A DNA stretch of 64,000 nt from the NCBI RefSeq assembly GCF_000931445.1, contig NZ_CP010849.1, positions 7,502,001 to 7,566,000 of the forward strand, in the 5' to 3' direction. The notes beneath the pieces were generated by a model. The model was not told where the DNA came from and searched no databases. It saw only the letters and a program-made list of their open reading frames with translations. Positions 24,368 through 33,380 of the stretch are shown piece by piece; position 1 is the first letter of the stretch, and the number at the start of each line of letters is the position of its first letter. The translations under genes were made by a program, and so were the position numbers. The DNA comes from Streptomyces cyaneogriseus subsp. noncyanogenus (GTDB lineage: Bacteria > Actinomycetota > Actinomycetes > Streptomycetales > Streptomycetaceae).

Positions 24368-24692
24368 CCCGACCACCTCCTCGCACGGCCGGGCGACGGT
24401 CCCAGGGTCAAATCTCCCTCGCGACGGCCCGGGGCGCACGGCGAGCCGCTCGAAGACCCCGCTCCCGCCGCTCCGAGCGGCGTCGTGATCACGGCGGGGG
24501 CCGGTCCGGCGCCCGTTTTCGCCGTCCCTTCGTCCTCCGGCCACGTACGGCTCGTCGCACTGGCAACAGGTTCCGCATTTCAAGCAGCGCGCACCGCACC
24601 GCGCGCACCGGCCCCGCTCCGGGCCGCCCCGGGCGGCTTCCGGGACGGTCCGAGGGGCTGCGCACCCGGCGCGGGGGCGCTGTAATGGCGGC
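24368..24692. other. Divergent promoter region between two SpoIIE phosphatase genes
   Basis: This 325-bp gap has no gene. TGTAAT at 24681-24686 lies 6 nt before the GTG of the plus-strand gene and fits a -10 for a leaderless transcript. No clear palindrome was found. Confidence 0.5.
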
Positions 24693-27140
24693 GTGGTCGG
24701 TGAGAGCGCTGCTGCGGGACGCGGGACGCGCATCCGGCGTGCCGAGAGCGCACTGCGGGCGATCACCTCCGGGCCGGACACGGCGGACCGGCTGCGCCGC
24801 GTCCTCGAACAGGCGCTGGTCTTCGCCGGGGCGTCGTTCGCCGGCGTCTACGCCCCCGGCGGGGACACCGGACTGCTCTGCCTGGTCGAGTCGGCCGGTG
24901 TGCCCGGGTCGCTGTACGGGCTGCGCGAGGGCTATCCCGTCTCCGGTCACTCGCCCGTGGCCGACGCCCACCGCGACGGGCGGCCGGTCCGGCTCGGCCC
25001 CGGTGACGTCGCCGGACGCGCCGAGTCGCGGCGCGCGCCGTGCGGGGAGTTCAGCCTGGAGGCCCTGCCCGTGCGGCGGGACGGCGGCGGATGCCTCCTC
25101 GCCGTCACCGAGGACCCGGGCGGCTTCGGCCCCGACGCCCGGGCGTGCCTGGAACGGATCGCCGAGGCCGTCACCTGCCCCGCCCCGGCAGCGGCGGCCG
25201 AGGGCGGGGAACTCGCACCCCACGCGTTCCGCCTCGCCGTGGACACCGGCCGGGTCGAGGCCGGCCACGCCGTCCTGGACCTGTTCGGCCTCGACCCGGA
25301 CCGGTTCGACGGCAGGGTGGAGACCCTGCTGGGCCAGACCGTGCCGGAGGACCTGCCGTCGCTGATGTCGGTGGTCGAGGCCGACCACATGTCCATCGGC
25401 GACCGCGAGCTGGAGTTCCGGGTGCTGCGCCCCGCCGGTCCGCCGCGCTGGGTCCGGCTGAGCGGCCGCCTGCTGCCCGGCGGTCGGGGGCTGCCCGCGC
25501 GATTCGCCGGCACGGTCGCCGACGCCACCAGCCTGCGGTCCGACGTCACCGACGTGGCGCGCGTGCAGCGCCTGGCCGCCGCGCTGGCCACCGCGGGCAC
25601 CGTCCGCGACGTCGGCCGGGCCGTCGTCGCCGCCCTGCGCGGGCCCCTGCGCGCGGACCGGATCGCCCTGGCCGAGCTGGAGAACGACCGGCTCGTCGTC
25701 ACCGTCCTCGACCCGCCCGAACCCGAGGCATGGCCCGAAGTGTGGCGGTCGCAGTGGCGAACCGAGTGGCCCGACGCGCCGGTGCGCGCGATGCCCGCCC
25801 TGGCCGCCGCCCTGCGCGGGGGCCGCACCCGGATCTGGCCCGCCGGATCCGCCCTGGAACCCGCCCTCGCCGATGTCGGCCCTGGCGGCCTCGCGGCCCT
25901 GCCGCTGCCCGCCGGCGGCCGTGTCGCCGGGGTCTGCCTGATCGGCTGGGACACCCCGCACGACGTCGGTCCCGACGAACGCGCCCTGCTCACCGCCTCC
26001 GCCGGCCTGGCCGGACAGGCCCTGACGCGTGCCCACGCCTTCGACGCCGAGCACGAACTCGTCGGCATGCTCCAGCGCCAGCTACTGCCGCGGCGCCTGC
26101 CGGACCTGCCCGGCGCTCTCGCCGTCGCCCGCTATCTGCCGAGCACCGCCGGACTGGAGCTCGGCGGCGACTGGTACGACGTGATCCCGCTGCCCGACCA
26201 GCATGTCGCCCTCGTCATCGGTGACGTCCAGGGCCACAGCGCCGCCGCCGCCACCCTCATGGGCCAGATGCGCACCGCGCTGCGCGCCTACGCCGTCGAG
26301 GGGCATCCGCCGGACGTGGTGGTCTCCCACGCCAACCGGCTGCTCGCCGACATGGGCACCGACCTCTTCGCCACCTGCGCCTACGTCGATCTCGGCCTGG
26401 AGGAGGGCGCCGCCTGGTGCGTCCGCGCCGGGCACCTGCCGCCGGTGCTGCGCCACCCCGACGGCACGACGGAGATCGCCGAGGTGCCGGGCGGCCCGCC
26501 GCTCGGCGTCGTGGCGCGGGCCGACTTCCCGATGAGCCCGCTCAGGCTGCGCCCCGGCACGGTGCTCGCCCTGACCACGGACGGCCTGGTGGAGACCCCC
26601 GGCACCGACATCGACGACGGCATCGACCGGTTCGCCCGCGCGCTCGCCGCCTGCGACCCCGCCCACCTGGGGCCGGTCGCCGACTCGCTCCTCGGCAGCG
26701 CCCGCCGCAGCGACGACGTCGCCCTGCTCCTGCTGCGCTACGACGGCCTGGCCGTGCGCCCGCTGCGCGAGACCTGGACGGTGTGGCGGGTCCCCGAGGC
26801 CGTGCGCCACGCCCGGCGCTTCACCCGGCGCACGCTGCGCTCCTGGGGGGTGGGGCGCGGTGACGCGGACGCCGTCCTGCTCGCCGTCTCCGAACTGGTC
26901 ACCAACGCCCTGGTGCACACCGACGGCCAGGTCCGCCTCGACCTCACCCTCGTCGGCGCCCGCCTGCGCGTCACGGTCACCGACGCCTCGCCCCGCACCC
27001 CCGTCAAACCCACCGGCATCGGCTGGGAGGCCACCGGGGGCCGCGGTGTCCTGCTCGTCGAGGCCGTGTCGGCGGCCTGGGGGACGCTCCCGGCCGGCGG
27101 AGGGAAGCAGGTCTGGTGCGAGATCCCGCTGGGCCGGTGA
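24693..27140 (+). CDS. GAF/PAS/GAF-SpoIIE phosphatase fused to anti-sigma-type HATPase kinase
   Basis: This is an 815-aa multidomain regulator beginning at a probably leaderless GTG 24693. It has a GAF (about 25-165), a PAS-like segment (about 180-280), a GAF (about 295-445) and a SpoIIE PP2C domain (about 455-680; GGDWYDVIPL, VIGDVQGHS, TTDGLVETPG). It ends in a RsbW-like histidine-kinase-type ATPase (about 690-815; VSELVTNALVHT N-box and GRGVLLVEAV). Phosphatase and anti-sigma kinase in one chain place both opposing activities of a partner switch together, as in the Streptomyces OsaC type. Sensor ligands and sigma partner are unknown. It is divergent from the other phosphatase gene. Confidence 0.9.
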   Translation: MVGESAAAGRGTRIRRAESALRAITSGPDTADRLRRVLEQALVFAGASFAGVYAPGGDTGLLCLVESAGVPGSLYGLREGYPVSGHSPVADAHRDGRPVRLGPGDVAGRAESRRAPCGEFSLEALPVRRDGGGCLLAVTEDPGGFGPDARACLERIAEAVTCPAPAAAAEGGELAPHAFRLAVDTGRVEAGHAVLDLFGLDPDRFDGRVETLLGQTVPEDLPSLMSVVEADHMSIGDRELEFRVLRPAGPPRWVRLSGRLLPGGRGLPARFAGTVADATSLRSDVTDVARVQRLAAALATAGTVRDVGRAVVAALRGPLRADRIALAELENDRLVVTVLDPPEPEAWPEVWRSQWRTEWPDAPVRAMPALAAALRGGRTRIWPAGSALEPALADVGPGGLAALPLPAGGRVAGVCLIGWDTPHDVGPDERALLTASAGLAGQALTRAHAFDAEHELVGMLQRQLLPRRLPDLPGALAVARYLPSTAGLELGGDWYDVIPLPDQHVALVIGDVQGHSAAAATLMGQMRTALRAYAVEGHPPDVVVSHANRLLADMGTDLFATCAYVDLGLEEGAAWCVRAGHLPPVLRHPDGTTEIAEVPGGPPLGVVARADFPMSPLRLRPGTVLALTTDGLVETPGTDIDDGIDRFARALAACDPAHLGPVADSLLGSARRSDDVALLLLRYDGLAVRPLRETWTVWRVPEAVRHARRFTRRTLRSWGVGRGDADAVLLAVSELVTNALVHTDGQVRLDLTLVGARLRVTVTDASPRTPVKPTGIGWEATGGRGVLLVEAVSAAWGTLPAGGGKQVWCEIPLGR

Positions 27141-27256
27141 ACGCCGCCCGTGGCCACCGCCCGGGTTCCCACCCGTCCCGGCGTGCCGGAACCGCTTCCC
27201 CGGGTACCCGACCGGCAGAGCACACAGCGCCGAGAGGGCGAGGAAAGAGGTGCGTC

Positions 27257-27676
27257 ATGGTCCAGTACGTCCGCGACATCATGACGAGCGAACCGGTGAC
27301 CGTCGAGCCGCAGACCTCCGTCGTCGACGTGGCCCGCATCATGCGGGACGAGGACCTCGGAGCCGTCCTGGTGACCGAGGGGGACCGGCTGCGCGGGCTG
27401 GTCACCGACCGGGATCTGGTGATCCGGGCGCTCGCGGAGGGCGGCGACCCGCAGCAGACCACCGTGGCCGGCGCGTGCAGCGACGACGTGGTGACCGTCC
27501 GGCCCGACGAGGAGCTGGACCACGTGGTGGAGCTGATGCGCGAGCACGCCGTGCGCCGCATCCCGGTCGTCGACGAGGGACACCCGGTGGGCATCGTCTC
27601 CCTCGGCGACATGGCCATGGAGCGCGACCCGGAGTCGGCGCTCGGCGACATCAGCGTGGCCCGGCCGAACACGTAA
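27257..27676 (+). CDS. Two-CBS-domain protein
   Basis: This 139-aa protein starts at ATG 27257, with AAAGAGG 6 nt upstream. It consists of two CBS motifs (about 8-60 and 73-125), with VRDIMTSEPVTV and the end-of-repeat pattern GLVTDRDLVIRAL and GIVSLGDMAM. Stand-alone CBS pairs bind adenine nucleotides and act as energy sensors; the actinobacterial ones are often stress-induced. No catalytic domain is attached. It sits after the phosphatase-kinase gene with a 116-bp gap, and a strong hairpin follows. Confidence 0.9.
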   Translation: MVQYVRDIMTSEPVTVEPQTSVVDVARIMRDEDLGAVLVTEGDRLRGLVTDRDLVIRALAEGGDPQQTTVAGACSDDVVTVRPDEELDHVVELMREHAVRRIPVVDEGHPVGIVSLGDMAMERDPESALGDISVARPNT

Positions 27677-27751
27677 CGGCGACCCGGCGGCAAGGCCACG
27701 CCCCCCGGGGCCGCGCCGCTCCTGGCCCACGGGCCCGGCCGCCCGCGGCCC

Positions 27752-27795
27752 ACCGGCCTCGCGCGCACCGGAACGGACGGTGCCGCGAGGCCGGT
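27752..27795 (+). terminator. Strong hairpin terminator after the CBS gene
   Basis: ACCGGCCTCGCG and CGCGAGGCCGGT are perfect arms, extended by CGCACCG/CGGTGC with one bulged base, for about 18 bp of stem. It lies 75 bp after the CBS stop. The rest of 27677-27981 holds no gene apart from a stress-type promoter candidate. Confidence 0.7.
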
Positions 27796-27872
27796 CGCAC
27801 GTCCCGGCCCGAACCACCCGGCGGGGCCCCGCACACGCGCGCGGGCGAGGCGCGGCCGGGCGGCGGCCTGAG

Positions 27873-27898
27873 GTTTGACACCGGCGATCCCTGGGAAC
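27873..27898 (+). promoter_or_regulatory. Candidate SigB-type stress promoter
   Basis: GTTT at 27873 and GGGAAC at 27893-27898, 16 bp apart, resemble the GNNTN14-16GGGTAC/T consensus of the Streptomyces SigB/SigH group. It is 84 bp upstream of the small protein at 27982. Confidence 0.3.
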
Positions 27899-27981
27899 CC
27901 GGCGCCGGTCGACCGTGCGGTGCCGCGACACCGGCACCCCGCGGCGCCCCTCGCACGCACCCGGAAGGAAGATGATGCCCC

Positions 27982-28161
27982 GTGACCACGGACACCGGTG
28001 ACAAACCCGCCACCCGCCGGCCGGAGACAGGCTGGTCGACCGCGCGCCGCCTGCGCGGCCGCGGCGCCCCGCGCACCTGGGTCCCGGCCGTCGAGGACGA
28101 CGACCCGCCGCGCGCGCCCCGGCCGGGCCCCGACCCGCACATCGTCAGGGGCGAGGACTGA
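27982..28161 (+). CDS. Small basic/acidic hypothetical protein
   Basis: A 59-aa reading frame from GTG 27982 to TGA 28161, preceded by GGAAGGAAG at about 10 nt. It is rich in Arg, Pro and Asp, including WSTARRLRGRGAPRTWVPAV, and has no recognised domain. The codon third positions are GC-rich as in real Streptomyces genes, and it fills an otherwise empty region. ATG 27972 is in another frame. Existence is likely but not certain. Confidence 0.5.
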   Translation: MTTDTGDKPATRRPETGWSTARRLRGRGAPRTWVPAVEDDDPPRAPRPGPDPHIVRGED

Positions 28162-28283
28162 CGGCCCGCGCCACGGACCGGCGGACGGGCGAGGGCCACG
28201 GCAGGACCCGCGGGCCACCGGCGGCTCACTGGTAACGTCGCCGGTATGCCGGCCGCAGGACACAGCAAGGTGCACACGCGTTC

Positions 28284-29264
28284 ATGAACCTCCTCGTCAC
28301 CGGCGCCGCCGGGTTCATCGGCTCCCACTACGTCCGCGCGCTGCTCGCCTCCGACGCGCCCGAGGCGCCGCGGATCACCGTGCTGGACAAGCTGACGTAC
28401 GCCGGAAACCCGGACAACCTCGAACTCGGCCACCCCCGCCTGGACTTCGTGCAGGGCGACATCCGCGACGCCGCACTGGTCGACAAGCTGATGGCCGACG
28501 CCGACCAAGTGGTGCACTTCGCCGCGGAATCCCATGTGGACCGCTCCATCCACACCGCCACCGACTTCGTCCTCACCAACGTCGTGGGCACCCAGACGCT
28601 CCTCGACGCGGCGCTGCGGCACGGCGTGGAACCGTTCGTGCACGTCTCCACCGACGAGGTGTACGGCTCCCTGGAGTCCGGCTCGGCGACGGAGGAGGAC
28701 CCGCCGCGGCCCAGCTCCCCCTACTCCGCCTCCAAGGCCGCCGCCGACCTGCTCGCCCTCGCCCACCACCGCACCCACGGCCTGGACGTGCGGATCACCC
28801 GCTGCTCCAACAACTACGGTCCCCGCCAGTTCCCCGAGAAGATCATCCCGTTGTTCGTCACCCGCCTCCTCGACGGGGCGAACGTCCCCCTCTACGGCGA
28901 CGGACGCAACGTCCGCGACTGGCTGCACGTCGAGGACCACTGCCGGGGCGTCGAACTGGTCCGCACCCGGGGCCGGGCGGGCGAGGTCTACAACATCGGG
29001 GGCGGCACCGAACTGAGCAACCGGGAGCTGACCGACCTGCTCCTGCGGGCCTGCGGCGCCGGCTGGGACCGCGTGGAGTACGTCGACGACCGCAAAGGCC
29101 ACGACCTGCGGTACTCGGTCGACTGGAGCAAGGCCCGCGACGAACTGGGCTACCGCCCCCGGCGCGATTTCGCCGCGTCCCTCGCCGAGACCGTCGCCTG
29201 GTACCGGGACAACCGCGCCTGGTGGGAGCGGTCCGGGCGGCGTGCCGCGGGGGAGCGGGCGTGA
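28284..29264 (+). CDS. rfbB: dTDP-glucose 4,6-dehydratase
   Basis: This 326-aa extended SDR enzyme converts dTDP-glucose to dTDP-4-keto-6-deoxyglucose, the entry step to rhamnose and many 6-deoxysugars. The NAD-binding loop is GAAGFIGSHYV. The catalytic region is VSTDEVYGSL with the Asp-Glu pair, and YSASKAAADLL supplies the Tyr and Lys. FAAESHVDRSI and NNYGPRQFPEKIIP are family signatures. No other deoxysugar gene (thymidylyltransferase, epimerase, reductase) is adjacent, so it is an isolated copy. It overlaps the phosphoesterase gene by 4 bp. Confidence 0.92.
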   Translation: MNLLVTGAAGFIGSHYVRALLASDAPEAPRITVLDKLTYAGNPDNLELGHPRLDFVQGDIRDAALVDKLMADADQVVHFAAESHVDRSIHTATDFVLTNVVGTQTLLDAALRHGVEPFVHVSTDEVYGSLESGSATEEDPPRPSSPYSASKAAADLLALAHHRTHGLDVRITRCSNNYGPRQFPEKIIPLFVTRLLDGANVPLYGDGRNVRDWLHVEDHCRGVELVRTRGRAGEVYNIGGGTELSNRELTDLLLRACGAGWDRVEYVDDRKGHDLRYSVDWSKARDELGYRPRRDFAASLAETVAWYRDNRAWWERSGRRAAGERA

Positions 29265-29842
29265 GGCCCGCACCGCCCGGGCCCGCCCGCCCGGAGGACG
29301 CCACGGATGCCCCGGCCGGCGGCGGGGCCCGCCCGGTGCGCCTGCTGCTCATGTCCGACACCCATCTGCCCCGCCGTGCCCGGGAACTGCCCGCCCCGCT
29401 CCTGGCCGGACTGCCGCGGGCCGACGTCGTCGTCCACGCCGGGGACTGGGTCGACACCGCCACCCTCGACCTGCTGGAGAGCCGCAGCCGCCGGCTCGTC
29501 GCCGTGTACGGCAACAACGACGGACCCGGCCTGCGCGCCCGGCTGCCCGAGGTGGCCTACGCCGACATCGGCGGCCTGCGCTTCGGCGTGGTCCACGAGA
29601 CCGGCCCGGCCCGGGGCCGGGAGGCCCGCTGCGCCGAGCGCTTCCCCGGCCTGGACGTCCTGGTCTTCGGGCACAGCCACATCCCCTGGGACACCACCGC
29701 GCCCACCGGGCTGCGCCTGCTCAACCCCGGTTCGCCGACCGACCGCCGCCGCCAGCCGTACTGCACCTACATGACCGCCTCCGTGGCCGGCGGCCGCCTC
29801 GTCGACGTCGTGCTGCACCGGCTGCCGCCCCGGCGGACCTGA
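29261..29842 (+). CDS. YfcE/MJ0936-type metallophosphoesterase
   Basis: GTG 29261 overlaps the dehydratase stop (GTGA), with GGGGGAG upstream. The 193-aa protein has the calcineurin-like metal motifs in order: MSDTHLP, VVHAGDW, VYGNNDG, and GHSHIP near the end. It resembles small bacterial phosphodiesterases of the YfcE family. It is cytoplasmic with an unknown natural substrate. Translational coupling to a sugar-nucleotide enzyme is unusual and may only reflect shared expression. Confidence 0.85.
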   Translation: MRPAPPGPARPEDATDAPAGGGARPVRLLLMSDTHLPRRARELPAPLLAGLPRADVVVHAGDWVDTATLDLLESRSRRLVAVYGNNDGPGLRARLPEVAYADIGGLRFGVVHETGPARGREARCAERFPGLDVLVFGHSHIPWDTTAPTGLRLLNPGSPTDRRRQPYCTYMTASVAGGRLVDVVLHRLPPRRT

Positions 29843-29897
29843 TCACCGGTTCCGGCGCCGTTCGGTCCCGGTGCCGCGACGGCGGCCCGCCTCCCCG

Positions 29898-29940
29898 CCG
29901 GGTGCGGCGCGGTCCCGGCGCACCTCCGCGCCGCATCCGG
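29898..29940. terminator. Bidirectional terminator
   Basis: CCGGGTGCGGCGCGG and CCGCGCCGCATCCGG form a 15-bp stem with one G-T pair and a 13-nt loop, between convergent genes. Confidence 0.75.
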
Positions 29941-29945
29941 TGGCG

Positions 29946-31217
29946 TCAGCCGGCCGCGGGCCCGGTCCAGTCCGCCGCCACCCGGCCCAGCCGCACCCGC
30001 TGGGGGTGGTCGCCCACCGGGACGGACACCGTCTTCCGGCCGGTGGCGAAGTCGATGGCCGTGACCTGGTCGGAGCCGCTCTCGGAGACGACGCAGTGCC
30101 TGCCGTCCCCGCTGACGGTGGCCCAGTAGGGCTTGGCGGCGGTGACCAGCGGGCCCTCCTCCAGCGTGGCGCGGTCGACCACCGCGGCGTAGTCGTCCAT
30201 GGTCCCCGCGACGCACAGCTTGGCGCCGTCCGGGCTCATCGTGATGCCGTGGTGGCGTGAGTCGTTGACCCAGGTGGTGCGGTCCTCGCTGGTCGCCGGG
30301 TTCTTCGGCAGCGTCTTGGTCCGGGTGATCCGGTCGGCGGCGACGTCGTACTCGAAGAAGCCGTTGAAGAAGGAGACCTGGAAGTACAGCCGGGACTCGT
30401 CGGGCGAGAAGACGGCGGGCCGCACCGCGTCGGAATGGTCCTTCAGCCCGGCGGCGTCGAGCCGCTCGCGCATGTCGATCACCTTGACCCGCTGGTACGT
30501 CGTGGCGTCGGCGACCGTGATGCGCCGGTCACCCTTGGTCCAGTCCAGCCATGGGGCGTCCAGGGAGGTGTTCACCTCGCCGATGGACATGTTCCAGAGG
30601 TACTTGCCGTCCTTGCTGAAGACGTTCTCGTGCGGCTTGTCGCCGGTGGCGACCGAGCCGAGTTCCTTCCCGGTCTCGATGTCCAGCACATGCACGGTGT
30701 TCGCGGTCGAGGCCGACACCGCGACCCGCTTGCCGTCGGGGGAGACGGCCATGTGGTCGGAGCGGTAGCCGTCCACCGGGAAACGCCATTCGACCCGTCC
30801 GGTGGCCAGGTCGATGGAGACCACGTCGGCGAAACTGGGCCGTGAGACGACCACCGACGACCCGTCCGGGGTCGCGTACATGTCGTCGACCAACTGGTCG
30901 TGGCCCTCGCCGACGCTGCTGCGGATCCCCAGGAAGTAGATCAGCCGGAGGGGGTCGGCCTTGATCTCGGCCAGCCGCTCCTCCTTGTCCGGGACGACGT
31001 CGATCCGCCCGATCCTGCGGAAGCCGCCGGTGGACTCGATGACATCGGCGGTGCCGTCCCAGTTGTTGCCGACGAACAGCACCTCCCGCAGCCCGGCGGG
31101 GGAGTGCGCGTCCGCCGTGCCGGGGGACGCGTGCGCGGGGCCGGCGAGGCCGAGGGCCAGGGCGGCGGCCGCGGCGGCGGTCACGGAGCGGAGGTGCCTG
31201 GGTCCGGTGGCAGGCAT
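29946..31217 (-). CDS. Secreted YncE-like beta-propeller protein
   Basis: This 423-aa protein starts at ATG 31217, with GAGGAGG just upstream; a start further upstream lacks a ribosome site. A signal peptide (about 1-30, ending AGPAHA) precedes a seven-bladed YVTN/YncE-type propeller. The blades show repeated motifs such as MAVSPDGKRVAVSASTANTVHVLDI, broken here by FSKDGKYLW, FSPDESRLYF, MSPDGAKLCVAG and VSGDGRHCVVSE. Such propellers are extracellular and bind partners or surfaces; no enzymatic site is visible. It is monocistronic. Confidence 0.85.
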   Translation of the reverse strand: MPATGPRHLRSVTAAAAAALALGLAGPAHASPGTADAHSPAGLREVLFVGNNWDGTADVIESTGGFRRIGRIDVVPDKEERLAEIKADPLRLIYFLGIRSSVGEGHDQLVDDMYATPDGSSVVVSRPSFADVVSIDLATGRVEWRFPVDGYRSDHMAVSPDGKRVAVSASTANTVHVLDIETGKELGSVATGDKPHENVFSKDGKYLWNMSIGEVNTSLDAPWLDWTKGDRRITVADATTYQRVKVIDMRERLDAAGLKDHSDAVRPAVFSPDESRLYFQVSFFNGFFEYDVAADRITRTKTLPKNPATSEDRTTWVNDSRHHGITMSPDGAKLCVAGTMDDYAAVVDRATLEEGPLVTAAKPYWATVSGDGRHCVVSESGSDQVTAIDFATGRKTVSVPVGDHPQRVRLGRVAADWTGPAAG

Positions 31218-31282
31218 GACTGCCTCCTCTGGTGTGGGCATGCCAATTAGACGCGGACGTGAGTCTTGTTCAACTCCAGCTA

Positions 31283-31298
31283 CTTACTGGAAAGTAAG
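31283..31298. promoter_or_regulatory. Inverted repeat between propeller and formaldehyde dehydrogenase genes
   Basis: CTTACT-GGAA-AGTAAG is a perfect 6+6 inverted repeat in an AT-rich patch, 66 bp upstream of the propeller start. TTACT/AGTAA half-sites are common in TetR and GntR operators. It could control either divergent gene. Confidence 0.4.
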
Positions 31299-31508
31299 GA
31301 TCGGTCGTCTCTCTCCACAAGACTGCGTACGCGACAAAAATCGGGCCGGCCGCGGCGCGGACGCGGTGGGCCATCGAGGCGCGGCCGGGACGCCGGACAC
31401 CGCGGCCCCGGCCTCGGCACGCCGGAATGACGTGATCCGGATCCCTTACCGATCAGTCACGCATAGGGTCGGAAGGGAGGAAGAGCGGTCGATGAAAGGG
31501 GCAGCACC

Positions 31509-32594
31509 ATGGCGCAGGAAGTACGCGGCGTGATCGCACCGGGCAAGGACGAGCCGGTGCGCGTCGAGACGATCGTCGTGCCGGACCCGGGGCCGGGCGA
31601 GGCCGTGGTGCGCGTCCAGGCATGCGGGGTGTGCCACACCGACCTGCACTACAAACAGGGCGGCATCAGCGACGACTTCCCCTTCCTGCTCGGTCACGAG
31701 GCCGCGGGGGTGGTCGAGTCGGTGGGGCAGGGCGTCACGGACGTCGCCCCCGGCGACTTCGTGATCCTGAACTGGCGCGCGGTGTGCGGGAAGTGCCGCG
31801 CCTGTCTGCGCGGCCGGCCCTGGTACTGCTTCGACACCCACAACGCCGAGCAGAAGATGACCCTCCTGGACGGCACGGAACTCTCGCCCGCCCTCGGCAT
31901 CGGCGCCTTCGCCGAGAAGACCCTCGTCGCCGCCGGGCAGTGCACCAAGGTCGACCCGGCCGTCTCCCCGCAGGTCGCCGGTCTGCTGGGCTGCGGTGTG
32001 ATGGCCGGCATCGGCGCGGCGATCAACACCGGCGGCGTCGGCCGGGGCGACACGGTCGCCGTCATCGGCTGCGGCGGCGTCGGGGACGCGGCCGTCGCCG
32101 GCTCCCGCCTGGCCGGCGCGGCGAAGATCATCGCCGTCGACATCGACGACCGCAAGCTGGAGACCGCCCGCGCCATGGGCGCCACCCACACCGTCAACTC
32201 CCGCGAGAGCGACCCGGTCGAGGCGATCCGCGAACTGACCGGCGGCTTCGGCGCCGATGTCGTCATCGAGGCGGTCGGCCGCCCGGAGACCTACCGGCAG
32301 GCGTTCTACGCCCGCGACCTGGCCGGCACCGTCGTCCTCGTCGGCGTCCCCACCCCCGAGATGAAGCTCGAACTGCCCCTCCTGGACGTCTTCGGGCGCG
32401 GCGGCTCCCTGAAGTCCTCCTGGTACGGCGACTGCCTGCCCTCCCGCGACTTCCCCATGCTGATCGACCTGCACCTGCAAGGCCGCCTCGACCTCGCCGC
32501 GTTCGTCACCGAGACGATCGCGCTGGACGAGGTGGAGAAGGCGTTCGAGCGGATGCACGCCGGCGACGTCCTGCGCTCGGTGGTGGTGCTGTGA
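31509..32594 (+). CDS. S-(hydroxymethyl)mycothiol dehydrogenase (zinc alcohol dehydrogenase family)
   Basis: This 361-aa protein starts at ATG 31509, with AAAGGGG upstream. It is a zinc-dependent MDR: CGVCHTDLHY and GHEAAGVVESVG carry the catalytic zinc ligands, CGKCRACLRGRPWYC the structural zinc cysteines, and VIGCGGVGDAAVAG the NAD-binding loop. It closely resembles actinobacterial mycothiol-dependent formaldehyde dehydrogenase / S-nitrosomycothiol reductase (MscR). It oxidises the formaldehyde-mycothiol adduct, or reduces S-nitrosomycothiol. It is coupled to a metallo-beta-lactamase-fold gene, the standard partner. Confidence 0.92.
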   Translation: MAQEVRGVIAPGKDEPVRVETIVVPDPGPGEAVVRVQACGVCHTDLHYKQGGISDDFPFLLGHEAAGVVESVGQGVTDVAPGDFVILNWRAVCGKCRACLRGRPWYCFDTHNAEQKMTLLDGTELSPALGIGAFAEKTLVAAGQCTKVDPAVSPQVAGLLGCGVMAGIGAAINTGGVGRGDTVAVIGCGGVGDAAVAGSRLAGAAKIIAVDIDDRKLETARAMGATHTVNSRESDPVEAIRELTGGFGADVVIEAVGRPETYRQAFYARDLAGTVVLVGVPTPEMKLELPLLDVFGRGGSLKSSWYGDCLPSRDFPMLIDLHLQGRLDLAAFVTETIALDEVEKAFERMHAGDVLRSVVVL

Positions 32595-33223
32595 TGACCG
32601 CCCGCGTCGAACGCCTCGTCACCTCCGGCCAGTTCACCCTCGACGGCGGCACCTGGGACGTCGACAACAACGTCTGGATCGTCGGCGACGACCACGAGGC
32701 CGTGGTCATCGACGCCGCCCACGACGCCGACGCCATCGCCCGGGCCGTCGGCGACCGCCGCCTGACCGCCATCGTGTGCACCCACGCCCACAACGACCAT
32801 GTGAACGCCGCCCCCGCGCTGGCCGACCGCACCGGCGCCGTCATCTGGCTGCACCGCGACGACCTGCCGCTGTGGCAGCGGACCCACCCGGACCGGCTGC
32901 CCGACGCCTGGCTCTCCGACGGCCAGGTGATCGAGGCCGCGGGCGCCGACCTGACCGTCCTGCACACCCCGGGGCACGCGCCCGGCGCGGTCTGCCTGTA
33001 CGACCCCGGCCTCGGCACCGTCTTCACCGGCGACACCCTCTTCGCCGGCGGCCCGGGCGCCACCGGACGCTCCTACTCCCACTTCCCGACGATCATCGAC
33101 TCCATCCGCGACCGACTGCTCACCCTGCCGCCCGAGACCAAGGTCCTCACCGGCCACGGCGACTCCACCACCGTCGGCGCCGAGGCACCCCATCTGGACG
33201 AGTGGATCAAACGCGGCCACTGA
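32594..33223 (+). CDS. Metallo-beta-lactamase-fold hydrolase, mycothiol pathway partner
   Basis: This 209-aa protein starts with ATG 32594, which shares one base with the previous stop (TGATG). It has the metallo-beta-lactamase motifs THAHNDH, LHTPGHAPG, FTGDTLF and a final TGHGD, in glyoxalase II-like order. In actinomycetes such genes follow the mycothiol formaldehyde dehydrogenase and probably hydrolyse the S-formylmycothiol product to formate and free mycothiol. It is cytoplasmic. The arrangement makes a two-gene formaldehyde detoxification unit. Confidence 0.9.
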   Translation: MTARVERLVTSGQFTLDGGTWDVDNNVWIVGDDHEAVVIDAAHDADAIARAVGDRRLTAIVCTHAHNDHVNAAPALADRTGAVIWLHRDDLPLWQRTHPDRLPDAWLSDGQVIEAAGADLTVLHTPGHAPGAVCLYDPGLGTVFTGDTLFAGGPGATGRSYSHFPTIIDSIRDRLLTLPPETKVLTGHGDSTTVGAEAPHLDEWIKRGH

Positions 33224-33380
33224 TCCCGGCCGCCACCGCCGACGGCCCCCTGCACACCCGTCATCCCGCACGTCCTCGACGGCGCGCTGCGGGGCGCCGG
33301 CAAAAGGTGACAGAAGATGTCCGGTTTCCCGGGCACCCTCGTCGGTGAGAGATCAGGCACCGAACGACGGGAGACCGGAC